DNA from: Bog-532 sp963830385
GTDB taxonomy: Bacteria; Actinomycetota; Actinomycetes; Streptosporangiales; Streptosporangiaceae
DNA: 64,000 nt
Reading direction: 5' to 3'
NCBI GenBank assembly: GCA_963830385.1
Contig: CAWHMD010000006.1
Location: 496,001-560,000, forward strand
Shown here one piece after another: positions 8,036-16,846 of the stretch (position 1 is its first letter; each line of letters starts with the position of its first letter). Under the pieces are notes generated by a model, which did no database searches, was not told where the DNA came from, and saw only the letters and a program-made list of their open reading frames with translations. A program made the translations under genes and the position numbers.

Positions 8036-9391
8036 TCACCGGCCGCGGGCAGCTCCGGGACGCTGTGAAGCGTCAGCCTCCGGCCCCGATGCCGCGGCGG
8101 TTTCGGGCTCGGCCACGAGTACGGGCTTGTCGGTCTGCTTGCGCAGGGTCAACATGACCAGGCCACCGAGCACCAGCGCGACCGCGAGCACTACCGCCGT
8201 CGACCGGAAACTGCCACCGCTGGCGTCCTGCAGGAATCCAGCGACAGAGGGACCGATGAAACCGCCGAGGTTGCCCAGAGCGTTGATCAGGCCCATCGCG
8301 CCGCCGGCCAGCGCCACCGGCACAGCCCGCGAGGCACTGGCCCAGAATGGCCCGTCGTAGGCGAGGGCGCCCGCCATCGCGATGCTGACCAGGAAGACCG
8401 ACAGCGCGGCGATCGAGCCGAACGCCACCGACAGCACCAGCGCCACCGCCCCGATGAGCAGCGACGCCATGATGTGGATGGAGTACCGGCCGGTGCGGTC
8501 GGCGGAGCGGGCGTTGAACCACAGCCCGGCGATCGCGAACAGGTAGGGGATCGCGGTGACCCCCCCAACGACCAGATACGAGCTGCCGATCGTCGTCTTG
8601 ATCAGATGGGGCAGCCACAGGTTCAGGCCGTAGAAACCGACCTGGATGAAGAAGTACACCAGTACCAGTCGCCACACCACGCTGCTGCGGAACACACTCC
8701 GGTACCCGGCGAACCGGGGCGCATCGGCGTTCTCGCGGGCCAGCGAGGTCTCGATGTACTCTCGCTCCTCCGGGGTCACCCACGAGGCCTGTGACGGGCG
8801 GTCGGCGACCAGCCACCACCACAGCGGCGCGGCGATCACGAACGGGAAGACGCCCTCGATGAAGAACAGGGTGCGCCAGTCACCCCAGCTCAGAATCCAG
8901 CCGGACAGTGGTGCGGTGATGATCGAGGCGATGGCGATGTTCATCATCCAGAACCCGTAGGCCCGGGCCCGCTCCCGGGCCGGGAACCAGTGGCTGATCA
9001 GCACCAGGATGGCGGGCCAGATGCCGCCCTCGGCCACGCCGAGCAGGAACCGCACCACGAGCAGTTGGGTGTAGTTCTGGACCAGGCCGTTGGCGACCGC
9101 CATTACGCCCCAGATCAGGATCATGATCCCGACGAACTTCTTCGCGCTCCACCGTTCGGCCAGGTAACCGCCGGGGATCTGCAGCACCAGGTAGCCGAGG
9201 AAGAAGATCCCCCCGGCCAGGCCCTTCCCTGCCGAGTCGAGGTGCAGGTCCTTGCCCAGCCCGTCGAACGCGAAGCCGATATTGGTCCGGTCCATGAACG
9301 AGATGATGTAGACGATGATCGCTACCGGGATCAGCCGGGTCCAGCGCGCACGGCCAGCCGGTGCGGGAACAGTGGTTGCGGTGGCGGTCAC
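8036..9391 (-). CDS. MFS transporter, anion:cation symporter (ACS) type
   Basis: 451 residues with about 12 predicted membrane segments. The sequence SFMDRTNIGFA near the start, the loop GGYLAERWSAKK and the pattern RFLLGVAEGGIWPAIL are typical of the ACS family (glucarate, phthalate, tartrate and similar organic-acid permeases) in the inner membrane. A polar tail of about 35 residues follows the last helix. It stands alone, divergent from the YbjQ gene, with a perfect 14-bp palindrome in its upstream region. The real substrate is unknown. Confidence 0.85.
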   Translation of the reverse strand: MTATATTVPAPAGRARWTRLIPVAIIVYIISFMDRTNIGFAFDGLGKDLHLDSAGKGLAGGIFFLGYLVLQIPGGYLAERWSAKKFVGIMILIWGVMAVANGLVQNYTQLLVVRFLLGVAEGGIWPAILVLISHWFPARERARAYGFWMMNIAIASIITAPLSGWILSWGDWRTLFFIEGVFPFVIAAPLWWWLVADRPSQASWVTPEEREYIETSLARENADAPRFAGYRSVFRSSVVWRLVLVYFFIQVGFYGLNLWLPHLIKTTIGSSYLVVGGVTAIPYLFAIAGLWFNARSADRTGRYSIHIMASLLIGAVALVLSVAFGSIAALSVFLVSIAMAGALAYDGPFWASASRAVPVALAGGAMGLINALGNLGGFIGPSVAGFLQDASGGSFRSTAVVLAVALVLGGLVMLTLRKQTDKPVLVAEPETAAASGPEADASQRPGAARGR

Positions 9392-9458
9392 GACCAGCCT
9401 TCTTCCTGGCCGTCGACCGCTCAGTCGCAGCCGAAACGGCCTTCATCACGTTTCGACC

Positions 9459-9472
9459 TATCGCATGCGATA
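9459..9472. promoter_or_regulatory. Perfect 14-bp palindrome upstream of the MFS gene
   Basis: TATCGCATGCGATA reads the same on both strands and lies 68 nt before the MFS start (9391) in the divergent MFS/ybjQ-like intergenic region. Its size and place fit a dimeric repressor operator, such as the GntR-type regulators often paired with organic-acid permeases. No such regulator gene is adjacent. Confidence 0.45.
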
Positions 9473-9602
9473 TTCCTTTAGCAGTGCTACCCCGATGCCA
9501 CTTCGTAAACATGCCGAGTGCACGTCGCTGTACCGAAGGCGCCGGGGGGCCTACGCAGGCTCGGCCTTACATCGCTGCAGCGTGCAGGCCTAGGCTGGGG
9601 GT

Positions 9603-10511
9603 GTGAGCGAAGGACTGCCCCCCGCCGCCGAGGCCCGGATAGCGGAGCTCCGGTCCAGCGGTACGTGGGGATCCGCGCTGACCACGGACGAGTTCGCCGC
9701 CATCCGCAGTGTGGGCTTTGAACCCGTAGGCCAGGTGTTCGGCGCGGCCGTCTACAGCGCTGGATCCACCACCAGGTACACCTGCCCCGGGGTGGGTGGG
9801 TCGCCCGGCGACGGGCTGCCGGCCAGGGCGGCGGTTCAGGTGTCCGGGCTGGGTAGCCCGGGGTCGTTCGGCCCGCTGGTGCAGACCATGGACCTGGCGC
9901 GGCAAACGGCCGTTGGCCGGATGGTCACCGAGTGTGCCGCCCTTGGCGGGCACGGGGTGGTAGGCGTCCGGCTGACCCGGGGGTCTTTCCCCCTCGGCGG
10001 GCCGCAGTTCACGGCCATCGGCACCGCTGTCCGCGCGCGCGGGGCCGCGCAGAAGCGACCGGTGCCCTTCACCGCTGAGGTGTCCGGGCAGGATTTTGCC
10101 AAGCTGATGATGACGGGCTGGGTGCCCGTGGGGCTCGTGCTCGGTATCTCGATCGGGTCGCGGCACGATGACCGCACGACAACCCGTCAGGCGCGGTGGG
10201 TCTCGGGCAATGCCGAGGTCGCCGGCTGGACTGAACTGGTCAGCCGGTCGCGGGGCGACGCCCGGCGCCAGCTGGAGAGTGACGTCAAGCGGGTCGGCGC
10301 CGACGGCGTGGTGATCGCCACGATGGAGATGCGGGTACGTGAGCGGGACTGCCCGGTGACGGTCGGCCGCCGCGACCACATCGTCGAGGCCACCCTCATT
10401 GGCACTGCCATCGCCAGGTTCGCCCGCGCCGGGCAGCGTCATGACCGTCCGGCCCTGGCCATCATGTCGCTTGACCCGCAGCGCCGCCAAGCCGCCAGGA
10501 TCCGCATATAA
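9603..10511 (+). CDS. Tandem YbjQ-like (heavy-metal-binding-domain, UPF0145) protein
   Basis: 302 residues from a GTG start preceded by a purine-rich stretch. Two YbjQ-type modules are visible. One contains DLARQTAVGRMVTECAALGG, GHGVVGVRL and FTAIGTAVR. The second contains SRSRGDARRQLESDVKRVGA, DGVVIA and HIVEATLIGTAI. Family proteins form pentameric rings; their function is not settled despite the heavy-metal label. The product is probably cytosolic. It is divergent from the MFS gene. Confidence 0.72.
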   Translation: MSEGLPPAAEARIAELRSSGTWGSALTTDEFAAIRSVGFEPVGQVFGAAVYSAGSTTRYTCPGVGGSPGDGLPARAAVQVSGLGSPGSFGPLVQTMDLARQTAVGRMVTECAALGGHGVVGVRLTRGSFPLGGPQFTAIGTAVRARGAAQKRPVPFTAEVSGQDFAKLMMTGWVPVGLVLGISIGSRHDDRTTTRQARWVSGNAEVAGWTELVSRSRGDARRQLESDVKRVGADGVVIATMEMRVRERDCPVTVGRRDHIVEATLIGTAIARFARAGQRHDRPALAIMSLDPQRRQAARIRI

Positions 10512-10640
10512 CTGCCTCCACGACAGTCTCTCCTGCTGAGCGAAAGCGCCGTCGGGGCGCTGGTCCATAGCGCAGCCTTTCGGATCGCCGTTGATGGCGC
10601 GGGCACTTTCAGCGCTCCGTGGGTGATCCCGGACCCTGAC

Positions 10641-11777
10641 CTAGGGTTTGGTGGTGGGGGCGTCGGCCGGTTCCGCGGCGGGCGCGCCTACGTGAGCGCG
10701 GATGTCGTCGGGGGTCTTTCCGGCTAGTCCCATGCGCTCGAGGGTGAGCCCTTCGCGTGGGTAGTCCATGCCGTTGATCACCCCGGCCAGGTGGGTGAGG
10801 GCGGTGATCGTGGGTGCCGGGCTGCCGGCTGCCGCGGCGAGGTGCATCCAGGGGACCAGTCCCCAGCCGACGTCCTCGTGCAGGTAGCGGTGATCGAGCG
10901 TGGGGGGCGACTGGATTGGCCGGATCAGCTCGCTGTGCTGGATTGCGTGGTACGCGCCGTCCGCGTCCAGCTGTTCACCGGTGGTGAACCCGAGCTGGTG
11001 GAACAGATCGGTAAAGGGGATGGCCCGGACACCCAGCCTGCCGGCCAGCGCCAGGCGCTCGTGGTCGATCGCGTCCATCACCCGGGCGACCGCGCGCCCG
11101 CTGCCCTCGGCGTAGAAGCCGAACTTCCCTCCGGTGGCCTCGATCCAGCCCGCGTTGCATACCATCCCGGGTGGGTGCAAGATCGCGTTGAGGTTCGCCA
11201 GGTCGGCTTCGAGCACGCTCTCGGCCCGGCCGAACTGGCCCGGCAGCAGTGCGTCCAGCCGCTGGTGGCACTCCTGCAGGTGGCTGGCCGGGAGCGCGGC
11301 GAGCGACGCCCGGCTCCGCAGGAATACGCGGACCGTGGCCGGGCCGGTCAGCCGGCTGATGTGTGAGGCGGTGGTCAGCTGGCATATCGTGCACTCACCC
11401 CGGCCGGCCCGCGCCAGCTCCGCCGCGAGGTAGAGCGCGCCGCCGGTGTGACCCGGGTTCAGCCAGATCAGCTGCTCATCGCTCGTCGCCCGGGCCAGCG
11501 CCGCCGCGTAGGCCGGCAAAGACGCCGTTGGCACGGTGAGGGCCACCACCCCGGCGCCATCGACGGCCTCCGGCAGCGATCCGGTCACCAGGCCGGGCGC
11601 CGCGAACCCTTCGATCTCGCCGGTCACACAGATGCCCCCCGCCTCCCGGATCGCGGCCAGCCGCCGGGGCGAGCGGTTGAACAGGCGAACCTCGAAGCCC
11701 CGCAGCGACAGATCCCCGGCCAGCGCACAGCCGACGTTACCCGCGCCGATCACCGCCACCGGGGAAGAAGCACTCAT
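10641..11777 (-). CDS. Octopine/nopaline-type (opine) NAD(P) dehydrogenase family protein
   Basis: 378 residues. The N-terminal Rossmann motif AVIGAGNVGCALAGDL binds NAD(P). The C-terminal part (ILHPPGMVCNAGWIEATGG, then FYAEGSG and later IDHERLALAGRLGV) fits the octopine dehydrogenase domain, with the conserved His in LHPP. These enzymes reductively condense an amino acid with an alpha-keto acid or run the reverse oxidation; substrates here are unknown. It is divergent from a TetR gene, and the short region between them carries an imperfect inverted repeat, so TetR control is likely. Confidence 0.8.
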   Translation of the reverse strand: MSASSPVAVIGAGNVGCALAGDLSLRGFEVRLFNRSPRRLAAIREAGGICVTGEIEGFAAPGLVTGSLPEAVDGAGVVALTVPTASLPAYAAALARATSDEQLIWLNPGHTGGALYLAAELARAGRGECTICQLTTASHISRLTGPATVRVFLRSRASLAALPASHLQECHQRLDALLPGQFGRAESVLEADLANLNAILHPPGMVCNAGWIEATGGKFGFYAEGSGRAVARVMDAIDHERLALAGRLGVRAIPFTDLFHQLGFTTGEQLDADGAYHAIQHSELIRPIQSPPTLDHRYLHEDVGWGLVPWMHLAAAAGSPAPTITALTHLAGVINGMDYPREGLTLERMGLAGKTPDDIRAHVGAPAAEPADAPTTKP

Positions 11778-11840
11778 CGCGGCCGCCCGGCGGATCGCGG
11801 CGGGTCCTTGGTCGTCATCATCGGCCCTCCCGCTAAGATG

Positions 11841-11877
11841 TCACTATAGGAGAGTATGCCTCTACTGGATAGAGTGA
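11841..11877. promoter_or_regulatory. Candidate TetR operator between opine dehydrogenase and tetR
   Basis: The arms TCACTATAG (from 11841) and GATAGAGTGA (to 11877) form an imperfect inverted repeat in the divergent promoter region. A related ACTATA motif recurs at 11879-11884, next to the TetR start. The position suits a TetR-family regulator that represses itself and its neighbour. Confidence 0.4.
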
Positions 11878-11888
11878 GACTATACCCA

Positions 11889-12527
11889 ATGGCCGCTGAA
11901 GTCAGCCCCCGGCGCCAGAACTCGCCGCTCCGCCAGGCCCAGGCGGCCGCCACCCGGCTCCGGATCATCACAGCCGCCCACACGGAATTCGAAGTACGTG
12001 GCTATGAGGGAACCCGGATCGAGGACGTCGCCGCCCGGGCCGAGGTCGCGGTGCCGACCGTCTACAAGGCCTTCACCAACAAGCGCAACCTGCTCAAGGC
12101 CGCCGTCGCCACAGCCATGACCGGCGGGCCCGGCCGGTCTCTCGACAGGCAAGACTGGTGGCAAGAACAGCTCGACGCGCCCACCGCGGAGCTGCAGCTC
12201 CAGCTGATCGCCCGCAACGCCAGGCGCATCAACGACCGGGCCGGGCACCTGCTCGAGCTAGTGCGCGCGACCGCTGCCCGCGACAGCGAGATCGCCACCT
12301 TGTGGCAGGACATCAACAACGAGCGGCTCGCCCGCTCCCGCACCAGCGCCAAACGACTCGCGACCAAGGCCAAACTGCGCACCAGCGTGCCCGGCGCCGC
12401 GCACACGCTGTGGGCCCTGACCATACCCGAGCTCTACGTCCTCCACGTCAAAGAGTCGGGCCGCCGGCCAGACGCCTACCAGAGCTGGCTGGCCGACGTG
12501 CTCATCGCCGCGCTGCTGGCACACTGA
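11889..12527 (+). CDS. TetR-family transcriptional regulator
   Basis: 212 residues from the ATG at 11889; an upstream in-frame ATG (11856) would run through the operator-like repeat. The helix-turn-helix is in the N-terminal 65 residues (RIITAAHTEFEVRGYEGTRI, then EDVAARAEVAVPTVYKAFTN and KRNLLKAAV), the standard TetR_N pattern. The C-terminal half is helical and probably binds a ligand. It is divergent from the opine dehydrogenase gene, its likely target. Confidence 0.88.
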   Translation: MAAEVSPRRQNSPLRQAQAAATRLRIITAAHTEFEVRGYEGTRIEDVAARAEVAVPTVYKAFTNKRNLLKAAVATAMTGGPGRSLDRQDWWQEQLDAPTAELQLQLIARNARRINDRAGHLLELVRATAARDSEIATLWQDINNERLARSRTSAKRLATKAKLRTSVPGAAHTLWALTIPELYVLHVKESGRRPDAYQSWLADVLIAALLAH

Positions 12528-12803
12528 CGCAGCGACGGCCCACGGCGAGCGCGTGCCGCTCCCCGGCCCGGTGAACGCCACGGCAGCCGGCACCGGAAGC
12601 CCGCGGCCCGCAATCACTGCGGCCCTTCGGGCAAGGCCGACCGCTGGTGAGCCTACCGACCGTGCGGCGCCACACAGATAACCGTTCTCGAGCGGACATC
12701 GCTGGACGTCCCCGAAGCCGAGCCGCCGCTGATAACGGCGGGTCGGAGCGCGCCATGTCAGGTGCTTTCCCGGTCAGCACGGGCGTGTGGCTCCTCCTGT
12801 ACC

Positions 12804-13793
12804 TCAGCTGGTCGCGCTCTGCGCCGGCAGTTCCGGTACTTCCTCGCCAAGGAACTGGCCGGCCACCCGGATCACGGTGGATGCGGCTGGGTGAAGTGGT
12901 ATGCCAGAGCTGACCGTGGCACGGATACCGCGCCTGAGGATTGTGGCCATTGCCTGGCGGGTGACTTGGCGGTTTAGCTCGTTCGTATTGCGCGCATTGA
13001 TCCCTTCGCTGACCGCAATCATCGTGGAGACCGGAAGTCGGACACGGAAGGAACGTTCTGGTGCTTGGGTTCGCAACTGCGCTGAGAGATCGGAAAGGAC
13101 CAGGTACGTGCTGGTGTATTCGTCCAGGATCTCCCTGGCCCTCGTTTCCGCCGCTGGCCGGGCCAGTCCCATCCGGCGCAGCAAGGCGGGCATCTGCCGG
13201 ACCGCGTCCTCGGGGCTGCTCGCCTCGGCCATGGCGGTGAAAGCGATGACCGCGACCGCTGACAGCAGCGGTTCGGGAAGCGGGCATGCTCCTAGGGCGC
13301 TGACGGAGGCCGGCCGCGGCTCGGCCAGCAAGCGTTTACGGGTCTTGGCGCCCAACCCCATGCTTATCAGGGCCGACTCGACGATGAAGCTGGCCTCCTC
13401 GGGCATTGAACCGTCAGGTGCGGTCGCAGCGACTCCAAGGATCCGGCAGACGCTCCGGGCGATCTCGCGTTGCCCACTGCGGTCCTGGAGCCGGCGCAGG
13501 CCCTGCGTCCCCCCGGTCACGAGCAGGTAGGCGAGCGTGCCCCCGAGGAGAGCGCCGGCCCTTACCGTCACCTCCTCCCGGGTTCGCCGGGACGGCGACG
13601 CGCCGATCCGCCGCTGGAGCCACGTCCGGCTGGCCTCGTTCCAGCGCTGGGCGACCATGGCCGTTACCAGCGCCGCGCCGGCCGCCGCTAGCTCGGCGGC
13701 ATCTTCTTGCGAGCGGGCGGAGCCGGCCGGGTAAGCGGGCAACCGGTCATCCGCGCTGTCAGTGTGGCCTTCGCCTGGAGAAATCGCTTCCAC
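12804..13793 (-). CDS. Hypothetical protein
   Basis: 329 residues from a GTG start. I do not recognise the family. Visible features are an Ala-rich helical N-terminus, one short hydrophobic stretch (AGALLGGTLAYLLVTGG, near residues 80-97) and otherwise helical, charged sequence. Codon use is typical of the genome, and the other frames show more stops and less biased third positions, which supports coding. It lies among degraded genes, so it may be part of the decaying island. Confidence 0.5.
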   Translation of the reverse strand: MEAISPGEGHTDSADDRLPAYPAGSARSQEDAAELAAAGAALVTAMVAQRWNEASRTWLQRRIGASPSRRTREEVTVRAGALLGGTLAYLLVTGGTQGLRRLQDRSGQREIARSVCRILGVAATAPDGSMPEEASFIVESALISMGLGAKTRKRLLAEPRPASVSALGACPLPEPLLSAVAVIAFTAMAEASSPEDAVRQMPALLRRMGLARPAAETRAREILDEYTSTYLVLSDLSAQLRTQAPERSFRVRLPVSTMIAVSEGINARNTNELNRQVTRQAMATILRRGIRATVSSGIPLHPAASTVIRVAGQFLGEEVPELPAQSATS

Positions 13794-13802
13794 TAAGGGC
13801 CC

Positions 13803-14250
13803 CTAGCCGACGATTTGGCATCCCCAGCCAGATCTACCCGCGCTGCATGCACTTATGACGCTTTTGCGTGACAGTGGCCGCCCAGCGCGGGCAGCGTCGA
13901 GGGTTCGATTGCGGTCGAAGAAGCCGGTCAGCTTGAGCATGAACGAGGGCCTGCGCGTGTCAAGGGGCGGCTGCACCTGGGCACGGATGCGGAACTCCGC
14001 GGCAACGCGCGTGGCGGCGGAGCGGCTGCGCGCCGAGGACCAGCTCGAGACCCTTGCGGCCGATGCTCATGCGGATGTGATCGTGCTGGACGGCGATCGC
14101 CTCCGTCGGCGTCGACGTTCACCGGGTCCACCTGCGAGCCTGCGCTGCACCTCCGACCCGCACGCCTGGGTCGGTTCGGCCTGGAGGTCGCTGAGCGCCT
14201 GGCTCGGGTAGTTCCGCACCAGGTCGGCGGACGGTCCCTCGGTGAACTTG
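13803..14250 (-). pseudogene. Frame-broken remnant of an unknown gene
   Basis: Two protein-like stretches lie in different minus-strand frames. About 14250 to 14120 reads TVKFTEGPSADLVRNYPSQA and then LSDLQAEPTQACGSEVQRRL. About 14110 down to TAG at 13803-13805 reads EAIAVQHDHIRMSIGRKGLE, LVLGARSRSAATRVAAEFRI and, further on, DTRRPSFMLKLTGFFDRNRT. Neither has its own start. I infer one gene broken by a frameshift near 14110; its family is not recognised. Confidence 0.35.
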
Positions 14251-14251
14251 A

Positions 14252-14651
14252 CGGTTTTACAGAGCGGAACAACATGCCATTCAGCAGTTGGTCGACGACC
14301 TGCGCAACGACATCCTGGCGGATGACACTGAAGAAGCAATCGAGGTGCCGGGCCAGGGCACATGGCGCCCCAGCATGATCGCCGAGCTGAAGGCCAACAT
14401 TCAGCATTTGCCTGGAGCGCTCGCGCTCTTCGACCTAGCCGCCGAGGCTGCCCGACAGTGGGTGAGCTACTCGGAGATCCTGGAGCGGAGCGGGCTCAAC
14501 GACAGGGACCAGCAACGAGCACACTCGCCTGTCATGGGTTACGAAGCGGCTCTTCAGCGGCGAGAAGATATGGCCGGTCGAATGGGCAGCCGACGGTGAG
14601 ATGTCCTACAGAATGCTCGAGGTCGTTGCCCGCTGGTGGCGCGAAAGCTAA
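14252..14651 (+). pseudogene. Frameshifted hypothetical protein
   Basis: From about 14252 the frame reads RFYRAEQHAIQQLVDDLRND and later SMIAELKANIQHLPGALALF, then DLAAEAARQWVSYSEILERS and DRDQQRAH. At about 14520 the protein-like reading moves by +1 to EHTRLSWVTKRLFSGEKIWP, VEWAADGEMSYRMLEVVARW and WRES, ending in TAA at 14649-14651. The join suggests a single frameshift. The combined sequence looks like a small helical protein of unknown role. No clear start codon with a ribosome site is visible. Confidence 0.45.
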
Positions 14652-15054
14652 CCCGCCGCGGTCAGTCGGATGCCGGAGGCACATCGCCGCGGTACTCGCC
14701 GCCCTCAGCGCCGCAGCGGGGTCACGCCTTGCTGTCACCAGGAACACGCAATGCCCGCACCCAGGCGGAGGACAGCGCGCAGAATACGCGCTTATGCGCC
14801 CGCCGTCGCCGCTGGCAGAAGGTGACCGCAGCCGATCATAACGGCGGCTCGGCGCGCGGCTGTTGCAGGAGCTGCCAGTCACGCTATGCGACAGGGGTCG
14901 CGTTATGCGGCCCGCAGTGAACCGCTGCTACGGTCAGCGACCACGATGCGGGGGGTCGCTGGCCGCCCGGCTTTCCAGTAACTACTCACCGATGTTGGTC
15001 CAGTGAACGCTCATCGCGGCTAGATGAGGATGCTGCGGAGGTCGTTTCCGTGCT
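14652..15054. other. Stretch without recognisable gene
   Basis: About 400 nt between the frameshifted gene and the metalloprotease. Reading frames here lack starts with ribosome sites and show no familiar motifs on either strand. No strong hairpin or repeat was seen. It is probably decayed DNA. Confidence 0.3.
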
Positions 15055-15396
15055 TTACCAGCCGAGTTCGCGGAGCCGGTTGTCGTCGATGCCGAAGTGG
15101 TGGCCGATCTCGTGGATGACAGTCCGGCGGACCTGGCCGGCAACCTCCTGCTCGGTGCCGCAGATCGCGCAGATGGCCTGGCGGTAGATGGTGATGCGAT
15201 CGGGCAGGACCCCGGCGTACTGGGATGTGCGGCTGGTGAGCGGGATGCCCTCGTACAGCCCGAGCAGGCCGGGTGGTCCCGCGCCGTGCTCGACCGTGAC
15301 CGCGACATTGCGCATGAGCTGGCCGAGATCTTCGGGCAGCCCGTCCAGCGCGGTGGCGACCATTTCCTCGAAACGGCCGGGATCGACCTCGATCAT
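15055..15396 (-). CDS. Minimal zincin metalloprotease (DUF1025/zincin_1 type)
   Basis: 113 residues from the ATG at 15396, matching family members that begin close to MIEVDPGRFEEMVATALDGL. The zinc motif HEIGHHFGIDD is complete (HExxHxxxxxD), and the N-terminal VAVTVEHGAG and LLGLYEGIPLT segments are typical. These are small, probably cytosolic metal-dependent peptidases whose targets are not known. An upstream ATG (15459) would add 21 residues not seen in the family. Confidence 0.82.
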   Translation of the reverse strand: MIEVDPGRFEEMVATALDGLPEDLGQLMRNVAVTVEHGAGPPGLLGLYEGIPLTSRTSQYAGVLPDRITIYRQAICAICGTEQEVAGQVRRTVIHEIGHHFGIDDNRLRELGW

Positions 15397-15782
15397 CAGC
15401 CCATTGTCCCGCGTAGCGATGCCGCGCCAGTCAGCCTCTGAACGCACATCGCCTGGCATCTCACCGCGCTACCAGCGGCAGAAGAGTGTGCTGAAGTCGC
15501 GCCAGATCCGCCGTTCGGAGCGGCCAGGGCTGCCTCGGCGGTCACCAGCTGAGCCGTGCAGATCCAGGCTGTTCTGTACGCATACCCCCGCTTGGGCGTC
15601 CACAGGCGTCGACTGCGGACGGGCCTCAGTCACGGTCTGACTGCTGCCGTGTCGAGCCATCGGCAAGAACAGGGTGCTGCAGAGGACCGTTCCGCCTGGC
15701 TGCGGAAGGAGTCCGCGGACGTCCCCGCTGACCTGAGGTGTGCCCGTATGAGGTTTGCCCTGCAGACTTCAGGATGCCCTGG
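15397..15782. other. Stretch without recognisable gene
   Basis: About 390 nt upstream of the zincin gene and downstream of the DUF2255 remnant. No credible coding frame, RNA or repeat was found on either strand. Confidence 0.3.
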
Positions 15783-15971
15783 TCAGCGTGTTACCCGTCT
15801 CTCTGTACGTGCTCCATGCTCGGGGATAAGCCGCAGGGTCGTGGCGGCGGCGGCATCTGTCACCATCTGGGCAACGGACGTTTCGCCGTAGCGGCCGTAC
15901 TTGGCAGAGATTCGCAGCTCTTGCGCCGTGCCGATTCGCTCAAGCTCCTCCGCAGACCAGCGAACGGTCAT
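15783..15971 (-). pseudogene. DUF2255 family gene with in-frame internal deletion
   Basis: 62 codons from the ATG at 15971. The start MTVRWSAEELERI and the end AKYGRYGETSVAQMVTDAAA followed by ATTLRLIPEHG match the two ends of the intact DUF2255 protein at 51681-52076. About 77 residues that lie between them in the intact protein are missing, and the frame is preserved. I infer a decayed paralogue, though a mini-protein cannot be excluded. It lies 44 nt downstream of the SDR gene on the same strand. Confidence 0.7.
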
Positions 15972-16015
15972 GATGCGGAACCTCCTCGCCCGCGTCCTCG
16001 GTGATGCAGGATGCT

Positions 16016-16759
16016 TCACCAGGCTAGATTGATGGTCTCGCCGTTTTCGCCGGCGGCGGCGAAGGTGCCGGTGGGTCCGCCGGCGGGCAGCGTTGCCATC
16101 CGCACGGGGATGCGGGCGCCCTGCTCTGGGGCGAGCATGCCGGCGTGGCCGTTGAGGTCTGTGGCGACGTAGCCGGGTGCCGCCACGTTGACCTTGATCC
16201 CCGCGTCGGCGAGTTCCTTGGCGTAGGCGATGGTGATCGCGTTCACCGCGCTCTTGGACGAGTTGTAGGCGAGCAGGACCGGGAACTCCCCCGCCGGGTT
16301 ACCGCCCTCGGCGAGGTTGTGCAGCGAGGCGACTTCGCTGCCGACGTTGACGATGCGCGCAGCGTGGGACTTGCGCAGCAGCGGGAGCATCGCGTTCGTG
16401 ACGCGGACGATTCCGAACACGTTGGTGTCGTAGGTGCGGGCCATGTCCCCGGCGGTGGTTTCCGACGGGGCCGTGGGGCCTTGGACGAAGATGCCGGCGT
16501 TGTTGACCAGCACGTCAAGGTGCCCGGACTCCTCGCCGATGACGGCGGCGGCAGCATCGACGCTTGCCTGGTCCGTGACGTCCAGAGCCAGGAAACGTAC
16601 GTCGCGTCGGCCGGCGGCTAGTTCTTCGGCGGCGCGGCGGCCCCGGCCGGCGTCCCGCGAGCCCAGGTACACGACGTAGCCGGCCTCGGCCAGCTGGGCG
16701 GCGATCGCGCGGCCGATTCCCTTGTTGGCGCCGGTCACCAGGGCGATGTCGTTCAACAT
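16016..16759 (-). CDS. SDR-family oxidoreductase
   Basis: 247 residues from the ATG at 16759, which starts directly with MLNDIALVTGANKGIGRAIA; a longer frame runs antisense through marR and is not credible. The nucleotide-binding TGANKGIG, the NNAG motif (VLVNNAGIF) and the catalytic YNSSK are present, as expected for classical short-chain dehydrogenases using NAD(P)H. It is divergent from a MarR gene with an 87-nt intergenic region, so MarR control is likely. The substrate is unknown. Confidence 0.87.
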   Translation of the reverse strand: MLNDIALVTGANKGIGRAIAAQLAEAGYVVYLGSRDAGRGRRAAEELAAGRRDVRFLALDVTDQASVDAAAAVIGEESGHLDVLVNNAGIFVQGPTAPSETTAGDMARTYDTNVFGIVRVTNAMLPLLRKSHAARIVNVGSEVASLHNLAEGGNPAGEFPVLLAYNSSKSAVNAITIAYAKELADAGIKVNVAAPGYVATDLNGHAGMLAPEQGARIPVRMATLPAGGPTGTFAAAGENGETINLAW

Positions 16760-16846
16760 GTCTCTCCTAAATCTGCTGTCTCGCCTTGAATTTATTACTG
16801 GTGCACTACCACTATGTGACACCACATTACGCAGTAGACTGGCGAG

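Noticed and set aside
12502..13287. Alternative minus-strand gene overlapping the 12804-13793 hypothetical
   Set aside because: Gly/Arg/Pro-rich sequence without ribosome site; the other frame has better codon bias.
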